From Chroococcus sp. CMT-3BRIN-NPC107 (GTDB taxonomy: Bacteria > Cyanobacteriota > Cyanobacteriia > Cyanobacteriales > Chroococcidiopsidaceae): DNA of 64,000 nt. Below the pieces are notes generated by a model. That model did no database searches and was not told where the DNA came from. It saw only the letters and a program-made list of their open reading frames with translations. Numbering within the stretch: the stretch's first letter is position 1; each line of letters begins with the position of its first letter. The stretch spans positions 1 to 64,000 of the forward strand of contig JAHHGY010000010.1 of the NCBI GenBank assembly GCA_019359635.1, given 5' to 3'. A program made the position numbers and the translations under genes. Shown here piece by piece: positions 20,760-29,253 of this stretch.

Positions 20760-20899
20760 AAATTAGTTCTCCTAAGTCCTCAATTGTTAAACATTTTAAC
20801 ATTGGCAGAGAGCTTGCACCCAATAGTTACACTTGCTATTGATAATTCAAAAATAACTAAAATAAATTGCTTGGGTGCAAAGGCGTTTGTAGACAGCAG

Positions 20900-22495
20900 A
20901 TGATAAAACAATTGGCGTGGACGATGGGGGGATTGAGTGCGATTTCTTTGGCTAGTAATCCAGTTTTGGCGCTACAAACTGCTACTTCTATTGGAGAATC
21001 AGGAATTGATGCTTTGCGTTTGCACCAACTACCTTACGATCTAATCGGGCGAAAAATTAGTATTGGACAAGTAGAAATTGGTCGTCCCGGACAGTATGGC
21101 TTAGATAAAGCAGTATCGGGAAGAGCGATCGCCTTAGCAGGAGTATTTTTGCGCGATCGCCCCGCCAAAGCAAACGCTAACTTAGATCCCCATGCTCAAA
21201 ACGTTGCCAGTGTCATGATTAGTTCTGATAAAGCTATTCGCGGCGTAGCACCAGGCGCTAGGCTTTACTCTACGGCGGTGGGTTCCCTCAAAACTGGAGG
21301 TCAACCAGAGGAATGTTTATCAGCGCAGCACGTAGCCATGCAAAATGGTGGCGATGTTAGAGCCATAAATTTTAGCTTTGGGGAAACTTTAGAGCGCGAC
21401 CCAAGACTCAATGCCCGTTTAGATGGTAATGCTTTATTAACTCAGTGTATCGACTGGTCTAGTCGCTTTCACAATGTTTTGTATGCGATCGCTGGGAATC
21501 AAGGCAAGGGGGGTATTCCCATACCTACCGACAATTACAACGGTATTAATGTCGCTTTTAGCAGCCGTAGAGATGGAATTAAAGATGGAGTTTTTGATAA
21601 AGTAGATGTCTCTAATATCAGTGACATCAAAGTTGGGTTAGCAGGGAGATTAAACGGCAAAGAAGTAAACCTTGGCATTCGTCGCGCGATTGGACTCGTC
21701 GCACCGGGAAGTAATATTTCCTTACTCAATCCCAATGGTAAAGTAACTAAGGTAACAGGTACGAGTTTTGCTGTGCCTCACGTTACAGCAACAGTTGCCT
21801 TATTGCAAGAATACGGCGACAAACAATTGCGTGCCAAAACAAATAATTGGAGTTTGAACGCTCGTCGCCAAGAAGTAATGAAAGCTGTGATGCTAAATTC
21901 TGCCGACAAAGTGCAAGATTCTGGCGACTCTCTGCGTTTGGGAATGACCAAAACTATTATTGATAAGCAAAATCAAGATTGGACGGCTTCCGATGCTTAT
22001 AGCGATCCCAAGATTCCCCTCCACGCCCAAATGGGAACTGGGCAACTCAACGCTTTTCGCGCCTTTCAGCAATTTAGTCTAGGAGAATGGCAACCGGCGG
22101 CGGCGATTCCTGCCATTGGGTGGGATTACGGTTCAGTTAGCGCCAATTCGGTGCAAGAGTATGTATTAGCTAAACCTTTAGGGCAGGGTAGTTTTGTATC
22201 GGTGACTTTAGCTTGGAATCGATTGGTCGAGCTAAACGATAATAATAAAAACCAGCAGTACGATCTCGGAGAGACTTTTAGCGATCGCGGTTTAAATAAC
22301 TTAGACCTTTATTTAGTTAGCACTGAATCTAATAACGCTGCTAGTAGTATCTGCACCTCTATTAGCGCTGTTGATAGTGTAGAGCATATTTTTTGCCCGG
22401 TTCCAACTCCTGGCAAATACAAAATCCGCGTTCAATATTCCCAACAAGTCAACGAAGCAACTCAAGCTTATGCTCTGGCTTGGTGGACTCCTTAA
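20900..22495 (+). CDS. Secreted S8 (subtilisin-like) protease homologue with Asp-to-Glu substitution
   Basis: From ATG 20900 (the track uses TTG 20867) the 531-residue protein begins with a signal peptide (MIKQLAWTMGGLSAISLASNPVLALQ), so it is probably exported. The S8 family signature is GTSFAVPHVTATVALL (catalytic Ser). The His block is HAQNVASVM in place of HGTHVAG, and the oxyanion Asn is in YAIAGNQGKGG. Where active subtilisins have the catalytic Asp (DTG), this protein has IGQVEIGRPG, so Asp seems replaced by Glu. Residues after about 400 form an accessory domain resembling a P-domain-like beta region (DLYLVSTESNN...CPVPTPGKYKIRVQY). Proteolytic activity is uncertain. Confidence 0.8.
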   Translation: MIKQLAWTMGGLSAISLASNPVLALQTATSIGESGIDALRLHQLPYDLIGRKISIGQVEIGRPGQYGLDKAVSGRAIALAGVFLRDRPAKANANLDPHAQNVASVMISSDKAIRGVAPGARLYSTAVGSLKTGGQPEECLSAQHVAMQNGGDVRAINFSFGETLERDPRLNARLDGNALLTQCIDWSSRFHNVLYAIAGNQGKGGIPIPTDNYNGINVAFSSRRDGIKDGVFDKVDVSNISDIKVGLAGRLNGKEVNLGIRRAIGLVAPGSNISLLNPNGKVTKVTGTSFAVPHVTATVALLQEYGDKQLRAKTNNWSLNARRQEVMKAVMLNSADKVQDSGDSLRLGMTKTIIDKQNQDWTASDAYSDPKIPLHAQMGTGQLNAFRAFQQFSLGEWQPAAAIPAIGWDYGSVSANSVQEYVLAKPLGQGSFVSVTLAWNRLVELNDNNKNQQYDLGETFSDRGLNNLDLYLVSTESNNAASSICTSISAVDSVEHIFCPVPTPGKYKIRVQYSQQVNEATQAYALAWWTP

Positions 22496-22606
22496 TTTAT
22501 TGCCGTTACCAAAATAGTAACTAAAGCGCGATCGTCTCATAAAAATGCCATAGTAAGAGCTTAATGAATTTTAACGTCCCGGTGGCGGTATAAATTTAAG
22601 GTACTT

Positions 22607-22810
22607 ATGAATCAGCAACCCCCAAGTCAAAAGACAAGTTTTTTGCATAGACGCTATGCAATTCGCTTAGGAAGACGGTACGCGCTATCGGCTGCAAGTG
22701 TAGTAATGCTGGGCTTTTCGGTCGCCGGGTACTCAAAGTTGGATGCTTCAACAGTCCTATTTACCAATCCTCCATCTTCAACACAACAGCAATTGCGCGA
22801 TCGCCTTTAA
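22607..22810 (+). CDS. Small single-helix membrane protein, hypothetical
   Basis: A 67-residue protein: a basic N-terminus (RRYAIRLGRRYALS), one hydrophobic helix (AASVVMLGFSVAGYSKL) and a short polar tail. I recognise no domain. It lies 111 bases after the protease homologue on the same strand and ends five bases before the convergent permease gene. The short length and common codon use make it plausible but not certain as a gene. Confidence 0.45.
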   Translation: MNQQPPSQKTSFLHRRYAIRLGRRYALSAASVVMLGFSVAGYSKLDASTVLFTNPPSSTQQQLRDRL

Positions 22811-22814
22811 CAAA

Positions 22815-23972
22815 TTAATCTGTTGCTAGTTTTTTTAGCTGTGGTGGTACTACTTCAACGGTAGTTTGACTTGCATCGCTTTCTAATTGACCTGTTTCTG
22901 TAGAAACCTCCCCATTATTGCGTCCGCGTAACGCGCTTAAAGCAGTTTTGATCACAACAGCCGAAGGTACGGCAACAATTACCCCCAATAACCCCCCAAC
23001 TCGCGCCCCAGTTAACACAGATATTAAGATCCAGACAGGATTTAACCCGGTAACGCTACCCAAAATTCGGGGAGCAACTAAGTTTTCGAGAATTTGTTGG
23101 ACAATTACCGCCGCAATTAATACCCGCGAACCCAACCAAAAATCTTGTAAAGCGACAAGTAAAGTAGTAGTAATAATTCCTACAGTTCCCCCAAAGGGAA
23201 TCAGCGCCATAATACCGATAGTTAAGCCAAATAGCAGCCCAAAAGGAACTTTTAGCCACAAAAAGGTCGGAATCAAGGCAAAAGCCATGCAAGTACCAAA
23301 AATTAGCTGTCCGATGAAGAAATTTTGAAAACTCAGGCGCAAGGTTTGCGAAAACGGTTGGCGAATTTTAGCTGGCAGCCATTCGATTAAACTTTGCCAC
23401 AAACTATCGCCATGCTGTAATAAATAAAAAGCCAAAACCATTGTCAGTACAAAGTCTAGCAAGCTAGTAACAGTAAGTACCGCTAAATTTAATACTTGCG
23501 ATGCGATTTGTTGCAACTGTCCTTTGAGGCGATCGTTAATTTGGACGAGTAACGCATCTAGATTGAGGGGAAAACCTTGATTATCTGCCCATTGATTCAA
23601 TAGTAGTAACTGATAGCGTCCCGAATCAATCCATTCTGGCAACCGAATTACCAATTGTTGAGCTTGGGTAAGCACTAAGGGAACTAAAGTTACTCCCAAT
23701 GCCAGCAAAATTGATAACGCTGCCAAAAATACCAAAATTGCCACTTGTTCGCGTTTAGCGCCTTTGCTTTCCATCCAGCTAACCGGATAATTGAGCAAAA
23801 ACGCCAATAGCGAAGCACCCACCAAAATTACGATTAGGGAGTTGAAATAGTTAAAAATAGAAGAAACTGCCCAAGCGTTAAGTACGATTAAAGGAGCTAC
23901 AAGCGCGATCGCGGTCAATCGCCCTCCTAGAGTCATTCCTTGCCACCATCCAAGTATTATGCGTTTCTGCAT
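22815..23972 (-). CDS. AI-2E family transporter
   Basis: A 385-residue polytopic membrane protein of the AI-2E/PerM family (PF01594-type). There are about eight hydrophobic segments in the usual pattern: two N-terminal helices, a soluble stretch (PEWIDSGRYQLLLLNQWADNQG...), then a C-terminal helix bundle with LIPFGGTVGIITTTLL and the conserved NLVAPRILG-VTGLNPVWILISVLTGARVGG. E. coli TqsA exports AI-2; most family members have unknown substrates, and some are Na+/H+ antiporters. A polar tail follows the last helix. The gene converges on the small ORF at 22607-22810. Confidence 0.9.
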   Translation of the reverse strand: MQKRIILGWWQGMTLGGRLTAIALVAPLIVLNAWAVSSIFNYFNSLIVILVGASLLAFLLNYPVSWMESKGAKREQVAILVFLAALSILLALGVTLVPLVLTQAQQLVIRLPEWIDSGRYQLLLLNQWADNQGFPLNLDALLVQINDRLKGQLQQIASQVLNLAVLTVTSLLDFVLTMVLAFYLLQHGDSLWQSLIEWLPAKIRQPFSQTLRLSFQNFFIGQLIFGTCMAFALIPTFLWLKVPFGLLFGLTIGIMALIPFGGTVGIITTTLLVALQDFWLGSRVLIAAVIVQQILENLVAPRILGSVTGLNPVWILISVLTGARVGGLLGVIVAVPSAVVIKTALSALRGRNNGEVSTETGQLESDASQTTVEVVPPQLKKLATD

Positions 23973-24065
23973 TTGCCTACTGCCGGATAAAAATCATCGA
24001 ATTTGCTCAAGCGGTCTTATTATCTCTAAATTCACCTCTTAAACTCATCCCCCCACTTCAGGATC

Positions 24066-24476
24066 TTGGCAAACAATATGAAAAATAACGTGGAACCCAC
24101 CGATAACCTAGACCTCAAGCACTTACAGTTATTTTTATATTTAATCCCAATATTTGGTTTTTTTCCGTCTTTATGGACGCTCTACCAAGGTGACGCTGCC
24201 AATAAAGAGCAATTAAAAGTCAGTCGTTTGTCTGTAACTCTAGCAGGTAGCTGGATGGCGGGTTATTTATTGCTGGGAATGGGAGCAGAAAATTTAGAAT
24301 TTTTATCTTTGCGGCTACTAATATTAAATACTTTTCTCACTTCTAGCTACTTTTTGGTCAGTATGATGTTAATGATTCGCCTCTATCAGCATAAACCTGT
24401 GCGTTTACCAGGGTTTAGCAAATTAGCGAACCAAATAGATCGGCCTTTGTCTTCAACCGATAGCAAAAATCTTTGA
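24066..24476 (+). CDS. Conserved cyanobacterial membrane protein
   Basis: A 136-residue protein with about four hydrophobic segments: FLYLIPIFGFFPSLWTLY, LAGSWMAGYLLLGMG, LSLRLLILNTFLTSSYFLVSMMLMI. A loop KEQLKVSRLSVTLA follows the first. This helix-and-loop pattern resembles small cyanobacterial membrane proteins of unknown function. It is divergent from the AI-2E family transporter and precedes the LCP-family gene by 175 bases, so it may take part in envelope processes; this is inference from position only. Confidence 0.7.
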   Translation: MANNMKNNVEPTDNLDLKHLQLFLYLIPIFGFFPSLWTLYQGDAANKEQLKVSRLSVTLAGSWMAGYLLLGMGAENLEFLSLRLLILNTFLTSSYFLVSMMLMIRLYQHKPVRLPGFSKLANQIDRPLSSTDSKNL

Positions 24477-24663
24477 AATTCTGCCCTATTTTACGTAAAA
24501 TTGCAGTTTGCTAGTCAAATATAATCCAAGTAAACTTTTTCTTGAAGGCATCCGTCGAATAGTTAAGCTTTCTGCTAAAGATTGCTTATTTAGCACGTTT
24601 AGCGAATAATTATTGGCTAAATGCTGCAATTATTTTTTGGTTTAATCAAGTGTGAGGAAGTCT

Positions 24664-26073
24664 GTGGCAGTTCAGAAACATTCAGAGCGGAAGTCTCCTT
24701 CAATAAATTCGGCAAAAGTTATTAAAAAATCGTCTCGTTCTCAGACTGGGCGCTGGTTGTGGTTTTGGGCAGGTTTAACGGGTGTCGCTATGGTTTCAGC
24801 CACCGCCGGAGCGCTACTTGCAGTTTCTTTGTCTAGTACGCCTTTGATGCAAGCCCAACTTAGCCCAGAGCAAGAAGCTATATTTGGTAAAGGCGATCGC
24901 TTCTCTCGCGGTGGTTTAAGGCTTTCGGAACTAACTCGCCCGGTAAACATCTTAGTTTTGGGGGTAAAAGTCCTCACCTCCGATGTTAGCAATCCTCCCA
25001 CTGGCAGCGATAAGTTGGGCTATCATGCCACGATTAATTCCTTTGAAGGGCTTTCCGATACAATGCTATTGCTGCGTTTTGACCCCGCAACCAAAAAATT
25101 AGCCGTCCTTTCAATTCCTAGAGATACCCGTGTAGCAGTGGAAGGACACAGCTTTAATAAGATAAATTCGGCAAACTATCGTGGGGGTCCGGCTCTTAGC
25201 GCTCAAGCTACTAGCGAACTATTAAACGGCGCACCGATAGATCGCTATGTCAGAATTAATGTCCAAGGGATAGAAAAGCTCATTGATGCTTTAGGTGGAG
25301 TAACGGTTTTCGTTCCCAAAGATATGAAGTATCAAGATGATAGCCAGCACTTGTACATCAACCTTAAAGCCGGAAAACAGCATCTTAATGGCGACCAGGC
25401 ATTACAGTTTCTCCGCTTTCGTTATGATGAAAATGGAGATATTGGGCGGATTCAGAGGCAGCAAATCCTCATGCGCTCTTTAATGGAACAGGCTCTAAAT
25501 CCTACTATTGTGACGCGAGTACCAAAAATATTAGAGGTGATTCAGTCACACATTGACACTAATTTGAATATTCAAGAATTAATGGCGTTAGTAGGTTTTG
25601 GCGTACAAACAAAACGCGCTGATGTTCAAATGTTGCTAGTTCCAGGGCGTTTTAGCACCCCAGGAGAATACAGCGCTAGTTATTGGCTACCCGATGGCGA
25701 TCGCATCGCAACGATGATGACTCAGTATTTTAATGTCCCCGCCGAGGGAATGCAAGCAACCACCGATCCGGCAAGGTTAAGGGTGGCAATCCAAGATAGT
25801 ACGGGGAGCGATCGCGCGGTTCAATCTTTGGTAAGCTCTTTAGCGGCAGCTGGCTATCGTAATGTGTATGTTGCTAGACGCTGGAGCGAACCCTTGGATG
25901 TAACTCATATTGTTGCCCAGCAAGGGGATGGTAATAGCGCTCAAACCATTCGTCAAGCGCTAAATCTCGGAGAAGTGCGCGTCGAAAGTACAGGCAATCT
26001 CCAATCTGACATCACAATTCAACTAGGACAAGATTGGCTAAAAAAACAAGCACAGCTTAGGCAAGTAAATTAA
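24664..26073 (+). CDS. LytR-CpsA-Psr (LCP) family cell-envelope ligase
   Basis: GTG 24664 is preferred over GTG 24652 because GAGG lies six bases upstream of it. The roughly 469-residue protein has a cytoplasmic basic segment, one membrane anchor (WLWFWAGLTGVAMVSATAGALLAVSL), and an LCP domain with SDTMLLLRFDP, SIPRDTRV, INSANYRGG, and GRIQRQQILMRSL (Arg residues that bind polyprenyl pyrophosphate). A C-terminal LytR_C domain follows (RLRVAIQDSTGSDRAVQSL...). LCP enzymes attach glycopolymers to peptidoglycan; in cyanobacteria the polymer is unknown. The stop overlaps the convergent hydrolase gene by four bases. Confidence 0.93.
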   Translation: MAVQKHSERKSPSINSAKVIKKSSRSQTGRWLWFWAGLTGVAMVSATAGALLAVSLSSTPLMQAQLSPEQEAIFGKGDRFSRGGLRLSELTRPVNILVLGVKVLTSDVSNPPTGSDKLGYHATINSFEGLSDTMLLLRFDPATKKLAVLSIPRDTRVAVEGHSFNKINSANYRGGPALSAQATSELLNGAPIDRYVRINVQGIEKLIDALGGVTVFVPKDMKYQDDSQHLYINLKAGKQHLNGDQALQFLRFRYDENGDIGRIQRQQILMRSLMEQALNPTIVTRVPKILEVIQSHIDTNLNIQELMALVGFGVQTKRADVQMLLVPGRFSTPGEYSASYWLPDGDRIATMMTQYFNVPAEGMQATTDPARLRVAIQDSTGSDRAVQSLVSSLAAAGYRNVYVARRWSEPLDVTHIVAQQGDGNSAQTIRQALNLGEVRVESTGNLQSDITIQLGQDWLKKQAQLRQVN

Positions 26074-26984
26074 TTTACCTTTTCTTCAATCCATTCTTGC
26101 AAAATTGGATTGACTAATTCCGGTGCTTCATCTTGGGGACAATGCCCTACCCCTTCTAAAGGAATAAACTTTTTGACTTGAGGAAACTTGGCTAATTCTC
26201 GCCCTAATTCTACTGGCTCCCAAGGGTCGGCAGTTCCCCAAAGCATAATAGCTGGGCATGGCAACACTGCTAATAGGTCTTCGGGTAAGGGGCCTTGTCC
26301 GTAAGCAGTAAAAGCAACAAACACCGCTAAAGCGCCAGGATCGCGGGCTGGAGCCATTAAAATATCTACTAATTCGTCGGTTACAGCTTCGGGGTGGGCG
26401 TAAGCTTGCAACAAAATTTTACGGACGGTTTGCGGTTTGGCGATTTGATTGAAAAAAAACTGACTAATAGGTTTAATTGATAGCAATTTTTGCACTAAAG
26501 GCGCTCCAAAACGGCGATACCAAGGCAAGTTTTGACGTTTGCGATCGTGCAGTAGTCGCAATGAACAATTGATTAAAGCAACTCCTAGGGTGTTTTCTGG
26601 TGCGTATACCGCCGCTTGCATTGCAGCAATACAGCCAATGGAGTTACCAATTAACAAAACTGGTTCGCCAACAACTTCAGTGCAAAAATCAGCAATTTGC
26701 CGTCCCCAAGTTTCAAAAGAGTAGGTTACTTGTTCTCCTGGTTTAAGTTCGCCGGGAATTGGCTTTGCAGACGTGCCAAAGCCAATTAAATCGATCGCAT
26801 ACACGCGGGCAAATTGAGCTAATACAGGGATATTATGCCGCCAGTGCCACCAAGAAGCGCCAAAACCATGAATTAGCACCACGGCAGGTCCTCGATCGCC
26901 TTGGGCTTGGTAACAAACAGGGAAACCTTGCCAAGTCCAAGTTTTAGTTGTGGTATTTGAGAGAATAGAAGTAGAAGTTGTCAT
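26070..26984 (-). CDS. Alpha/beta hydrolase
   Basis: A 304-residue alpha/beta hydrolase. Landmarks are VVLIHGFGASWWHWRHN, IDLIGFGTSAKP, the nucleophile elbow LIGNSIGC, LWGTADPWEPVELG (acid) and GVGHCPQDEAPE (His). The GNSIG elbow and GFGASWWHWR loop are shared with cyanobacterial and plastid hydrolases of the pheophytinase/chlorophyll dephytylase group, so a chlorophyll-related substrate is possible but unproven. No targeting signal is present. The gene converges on the LCP gene with a 4-base overlap. Confidence 0.88.
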   Translation of the reverse strand: MTTSTSILSNTTTKTWTWQGFPVCYQAQGDRGPAVVLIHGFGASWWHWRHNIPVLAQFARVYAIDLIGFGTSAKPIPGELKPGEQVTYSFETWGRQIADFCTEVVGEPVLLIGNSIGCIAAMQAAVYAPENTLGVALINCSLRLLHDRKRQNLPWYRRFGAPLVQKLLSIKPISQFFFNQIAKPQTVRKILLQAYAHPEAVTDELVDILMAPARDPGALAVFVAFTAYGQGPLPEDLLAVLPCPAIMLWGTADPWEPVELGRELAKFPQVKKFIPLEGVGHCPQDEAPELVNPILQEWIEEKVN

Positions 26985-27053
26985 GAAATGAATTAAGGTG
27001 CGATCGCTCTTTTCATTGTGACAAACTCCTAGCTTCTAAGAAAAAGCTCTAAG

Positions 27054-27887
27054 TTATTTCTCCACCGGAGCATCAGGAATGCGGCTCCACTGGTTCCAAG
27101 AACCATCGTAGTTACGAACGTTTGGATAACCTAGTAAGTATTTCAAGACAAACCACGTATAACCAGAGCGCCCACCAATAGCACAGTAGGGAAAGACTTG
27201 TTTATCTGCTGTAATTCCTTTACTGCGGTAAAGTGTCTGCAATTCGTCCATCGACTTAAAAGTTCCATCAGCGTTTAGAGTGTGGATAAATTCAAGATGA
27301 ACGGAGCTTGGAATATGCCCGGCGCGTTCTATTCCTTCTGGTGGCTGCATCATAAAATATTCGCCAGAGTATTCTTGCAACGATCGCACATCCAGTAATA
27401 CGCGATCGCTTTGACCAATTGACGAAAGAACTTCCTCTGGCAATACTCGTAAACTACTATCAACAGGTTTAGCATGATACTGAACCAGGAGAAAACTGGC
27501 TAATTCTGCACTAACTGGGCGACCTTCAGCTATCCATTTTTGATGTCCGCCGTTGAGAACTCGGACATCAAGATGTCCAAATAATTTTAAGAGCCAAAAG
27601 ATCCAGGCTCCGGTTCCTGGATAGCTACTGTAAGCAACAACTGTTGTATCGTTGGCAATTCCAGAACGTGAAAGTAATTTTTCTATAGAAACTGGGTCGA
27701 GATTTATGCTTAGATCAGGCAGTAGCAAGTCAGCAAAAATATGCCAAAAAACTGCTCCAGGAATATGAGCATTTGTATATAATTCTAGCCTAGTATCTAC
27801 TTCTACCACTCGGACATTAGGATCGCCCAACCGACTTGCAAGCCATTGAGTATCGACTAAAACTTCAGGATGAGCATACTGAGGCAT
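27054..27887 (-). CDS. Two-domain rhodanese-type sulfurtransferase
   Basis: A 277-residue thiosulfate/3-mercaptopyruvate sulfurtransferase. The N-terminal rhodanese domain (VDTQWLASRLGDPNVRVVEVD, HIPGAVFWHI) lacks the catalytic Cys, as is usual; the C-terminal domain carries VLLDVRSLQEYSGE and the active-site loop CAIGGRSGYT with the persulfide-forming Cys. It transfers sulfane sulfur to cyanide or thiols. A decayed duplicate of a regulator start lies just upstream, pointing the other way, so this gene and the regulator probably once shared a divergent promoter. Confidence 0.92.
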   Translation of the reverse strand: MPQYAHPEVLVDTQWLASRLGDPNVRVVEVDTRLELYTNAHIPGAVFWHIFADLLLPDLSINLDPVSIEKLLSRSGIANDTTVVAYSSYPGTGAWIFWLLKLFGHLDVRVLNGGHQKWIAEGRPVSAELASFLLVQYHAKPVDSSLRVLPEEVLSSIGQSDRVLLDVRSLQEYSGEYFMMQPPEGIERAGHIPSSVHLEFIHTLNADGTFKSMDELQTLYRSKGITADKQVFPYCAIGGRSGYTWFVLKYLLGYPNVRNYDGSWNQWSRIPDAPVEK

Positions 27888-27917
27888 AGGTTTTGGTGCG
27901 TTAGAGGACTAAGGCTA

Positions 27918-28050
27918 AAATAAGATTAATAGCCCTACTCAGCCCAGTCCTCGATCGGGTACACTTTGGCAATTATGACAAGTCTTCTCCAACTATTATT
28001 TCAAGCGATCGCCTAAGCAAAAAACGAACGCCAATGAGCGATCGCACCAT
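27918..28050 (+). pseudogene. Decayed duplicate of the promoter and first codons of the LuxR-type regulator
   Basis: This segment aligns with 29198-29328, the promoter and N-terminus of the LuxR-type regulator. The 27 bases ending in tcctcgatcgggtacactt (27940-27966) are identical to 29227-29253. The ATG at 27975 then reads MTSLLQLLFQAIA before TAA, against MTSFLQPLFQVIAQSKNEHQ in the intact gene: Gln CAA became TAA. Further on, AAAAACGAACGCCAA aligns, then an indel shifts the frame. Homology stops about 80 bases into the coding part, so only the 5' end was copied or survived. Confidence 0.85.
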
Positions 28051-28059
28051 CTCTACGGC

Positions 28060-28488
28060 TCAAACTGCCTCAGCCTCAATATGTTTGGACGATAAACTAC
28101 GCGATACACGATGAACAAGGCTTGAAGAAACATAGAGTAACGTGAATCCAATTAGAGGATGGAGTACTTCTAGGTGGAGAGGAGTTTTGAGATGAATGCT
28201 GGCAAATTGTAGTCCAAGCAACACGGGTAGACTGACAGTAAGCGATCGCACTTTGTTTGAAAAAGGGACGATAAACGCCCATCCCAGTAAGACTAAAGAT
28301 AGCCCACTGTACCCTCTCACTAGCCAAACATGAATATTCCACCACGCAGGATCGTTGAAGTAAGCAACCCCAACCGTTAATAACTGAGCAATCAAGCAGA
28401 GATTAAAGACGATTGAAGCCGCATAAAAACCGATTTGTACCCAAAGCGTGGAAGTGCGATCGCGGCTGGTTTCCGAATTTGTGGTCAT
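28060..28488 (-). CDS. DUF6220-type four-helix membrane protein
   Basis: A 142-residue protein with four hydrophobic segments (VQIGFYAASIVFNLCLIAQLLTVGVAYF, LVRGYSGLSLVLLGWAFIVPF, LTVSLPVLLGLQFASI, LEVLHPLIGFTLLYVSSSLVHR), with His residues in IHLKTPLHLEVLHPLIG that would sit near a membrane face. This matches the DUF6220 pattern as I recall it; function unknown. It follows the DJ-1/PfpI gene by 10 bases on the same strand, so the two are probably co-transcribed. Both lie between the regulator and its broken duplicate. Confidence 0.75.
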   Translation of the reverse strand: MTTNSETSRDRTSTLWVQIGFYAASIVFNLCLIAQLLTVGVAYFNDPAWWNIHVWLVRGYSGLSLVLLGWAFIVPFSNKVRSLTVSLPVLLGLQFASIHLKTPLHLEVLHPLIGFTLLYVSSSLVHRVSRSLSSKHIEAEAV

Positions 28489-28498
28489 ATCAAACTGC

Positions 28499-29164
28499 CT
28501 ATTTTATTTCTAAACCCAGTGTTCCCACAGCATATAATCTTGCCTTACTCACTAAATCAGCCCCCGCTTTTTCGGGTGAACCCACGTCGAATGGAGGCGA
28601 TGGATTGTACTCCAACATTAGTTGCGTCATTTTAGCGATTTCCTCACCACAAAGTATTCCAGCAATCGTTAGACCAAAATCAATGCCTGCTGTAACACCC
28701 CCGCCTGTGATGCGATTTCGGTCAATTACAACTCGCTCGGTTCCGACTTCAACTCCTAGCTGTGCCAGTTGTTCGCGCATCATCCAGTGAGTAGCCGCTC
28801 GATAGCCTTGGAGCAGTCCGGCTTTCGCTAGAAACTCAGATCCGCCGCACACAGAGGTTACAAATTTTGCGGTGCTACCTTGCTTCTGGAGAAATTCAAG
28901 CACTTTTGGATCGTCTACTACTGCCATTTGTCCTAAGCCGCCGCCGATACAGATAACGTCTAAGGACGGGCAATTTTCAAAAGTAGTATCTGGCAAAATC
29001 ATCATTCCGTCATCGGTTTCGATCGGGTCTAGCGTTTTCCACAGGCGGTGAAGCTGGACACCAGGGAGCGCACTAAAAACTTGTTGGGGACCCACAATAT
29101 CGAGGGTCGTCATGCCGGGATAAATTACTAAACCAATAACTATGTGTTTTTGTGAGTTAGTCAT
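28499..29164 (-). CDS. DJ-1/PfpI family protein
   Basis: A 221-residue protein of the DJ-1/PfpI superfamily, class-I glutamine amidotransferase-like. The conserved Glu position is in LVIYPGMTTLDIVGPQQVFSAL, and the nucleophile elbow is VTSVCGGSEFLAKAGLL with Cys. The pattern VIDRNRITGGGVTAGIDFGLTIAGILCG is shared with isonitrile hydratase (InhA-like) proteins. The substrate is unknown. The gene is divergent from the LuxR-type regulator across about 90 bases, so it is a natural candidate for control by that regulator. Confidence 0.88.
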   Translation of the reverse strand: MTNSQKHIVIGLVIYPGMTTLDIVGPQQVFSALPGVQLHRLWKTLDPIETDDGMMILPDTTFENCPSLDVICIGGGLGQMAVVDDPKVLEFLQKQGSTAKFVTSVCGGSEFLAKAGLLQGYRAATHWMMREQLAQLGVEVGTERVVIDRNRITGGGVTAGIDFGLTIAGILCGEEIAKMTQLMLEYNPSPPFDVGSPEKAGADLVSKARLYAVGTLGLEIK

Positions 29165-29253
29165 AAATCAATTGTCCTAATGGCGCTTATTGGGAATAAA
29201 ACTAGAATAGGAGTAATAACCCTGTTCAGCCCAGTCCTCGATCGGGTACACTT

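Noticed and set aside
22918-23328. 136-aa plus-strand ORF inside the AI-2E family transporter gene
   Set aside because: Shadow of the real gene on the other strand; no hydrophobic or domain pattern of its own.
28413-28790. 125-aa plus-strand ORF opposite the DUF6220 and DJ-1 genes
   Set aside because: Antisense shadow of two well-supported genes, with no domain and an atypical composition.
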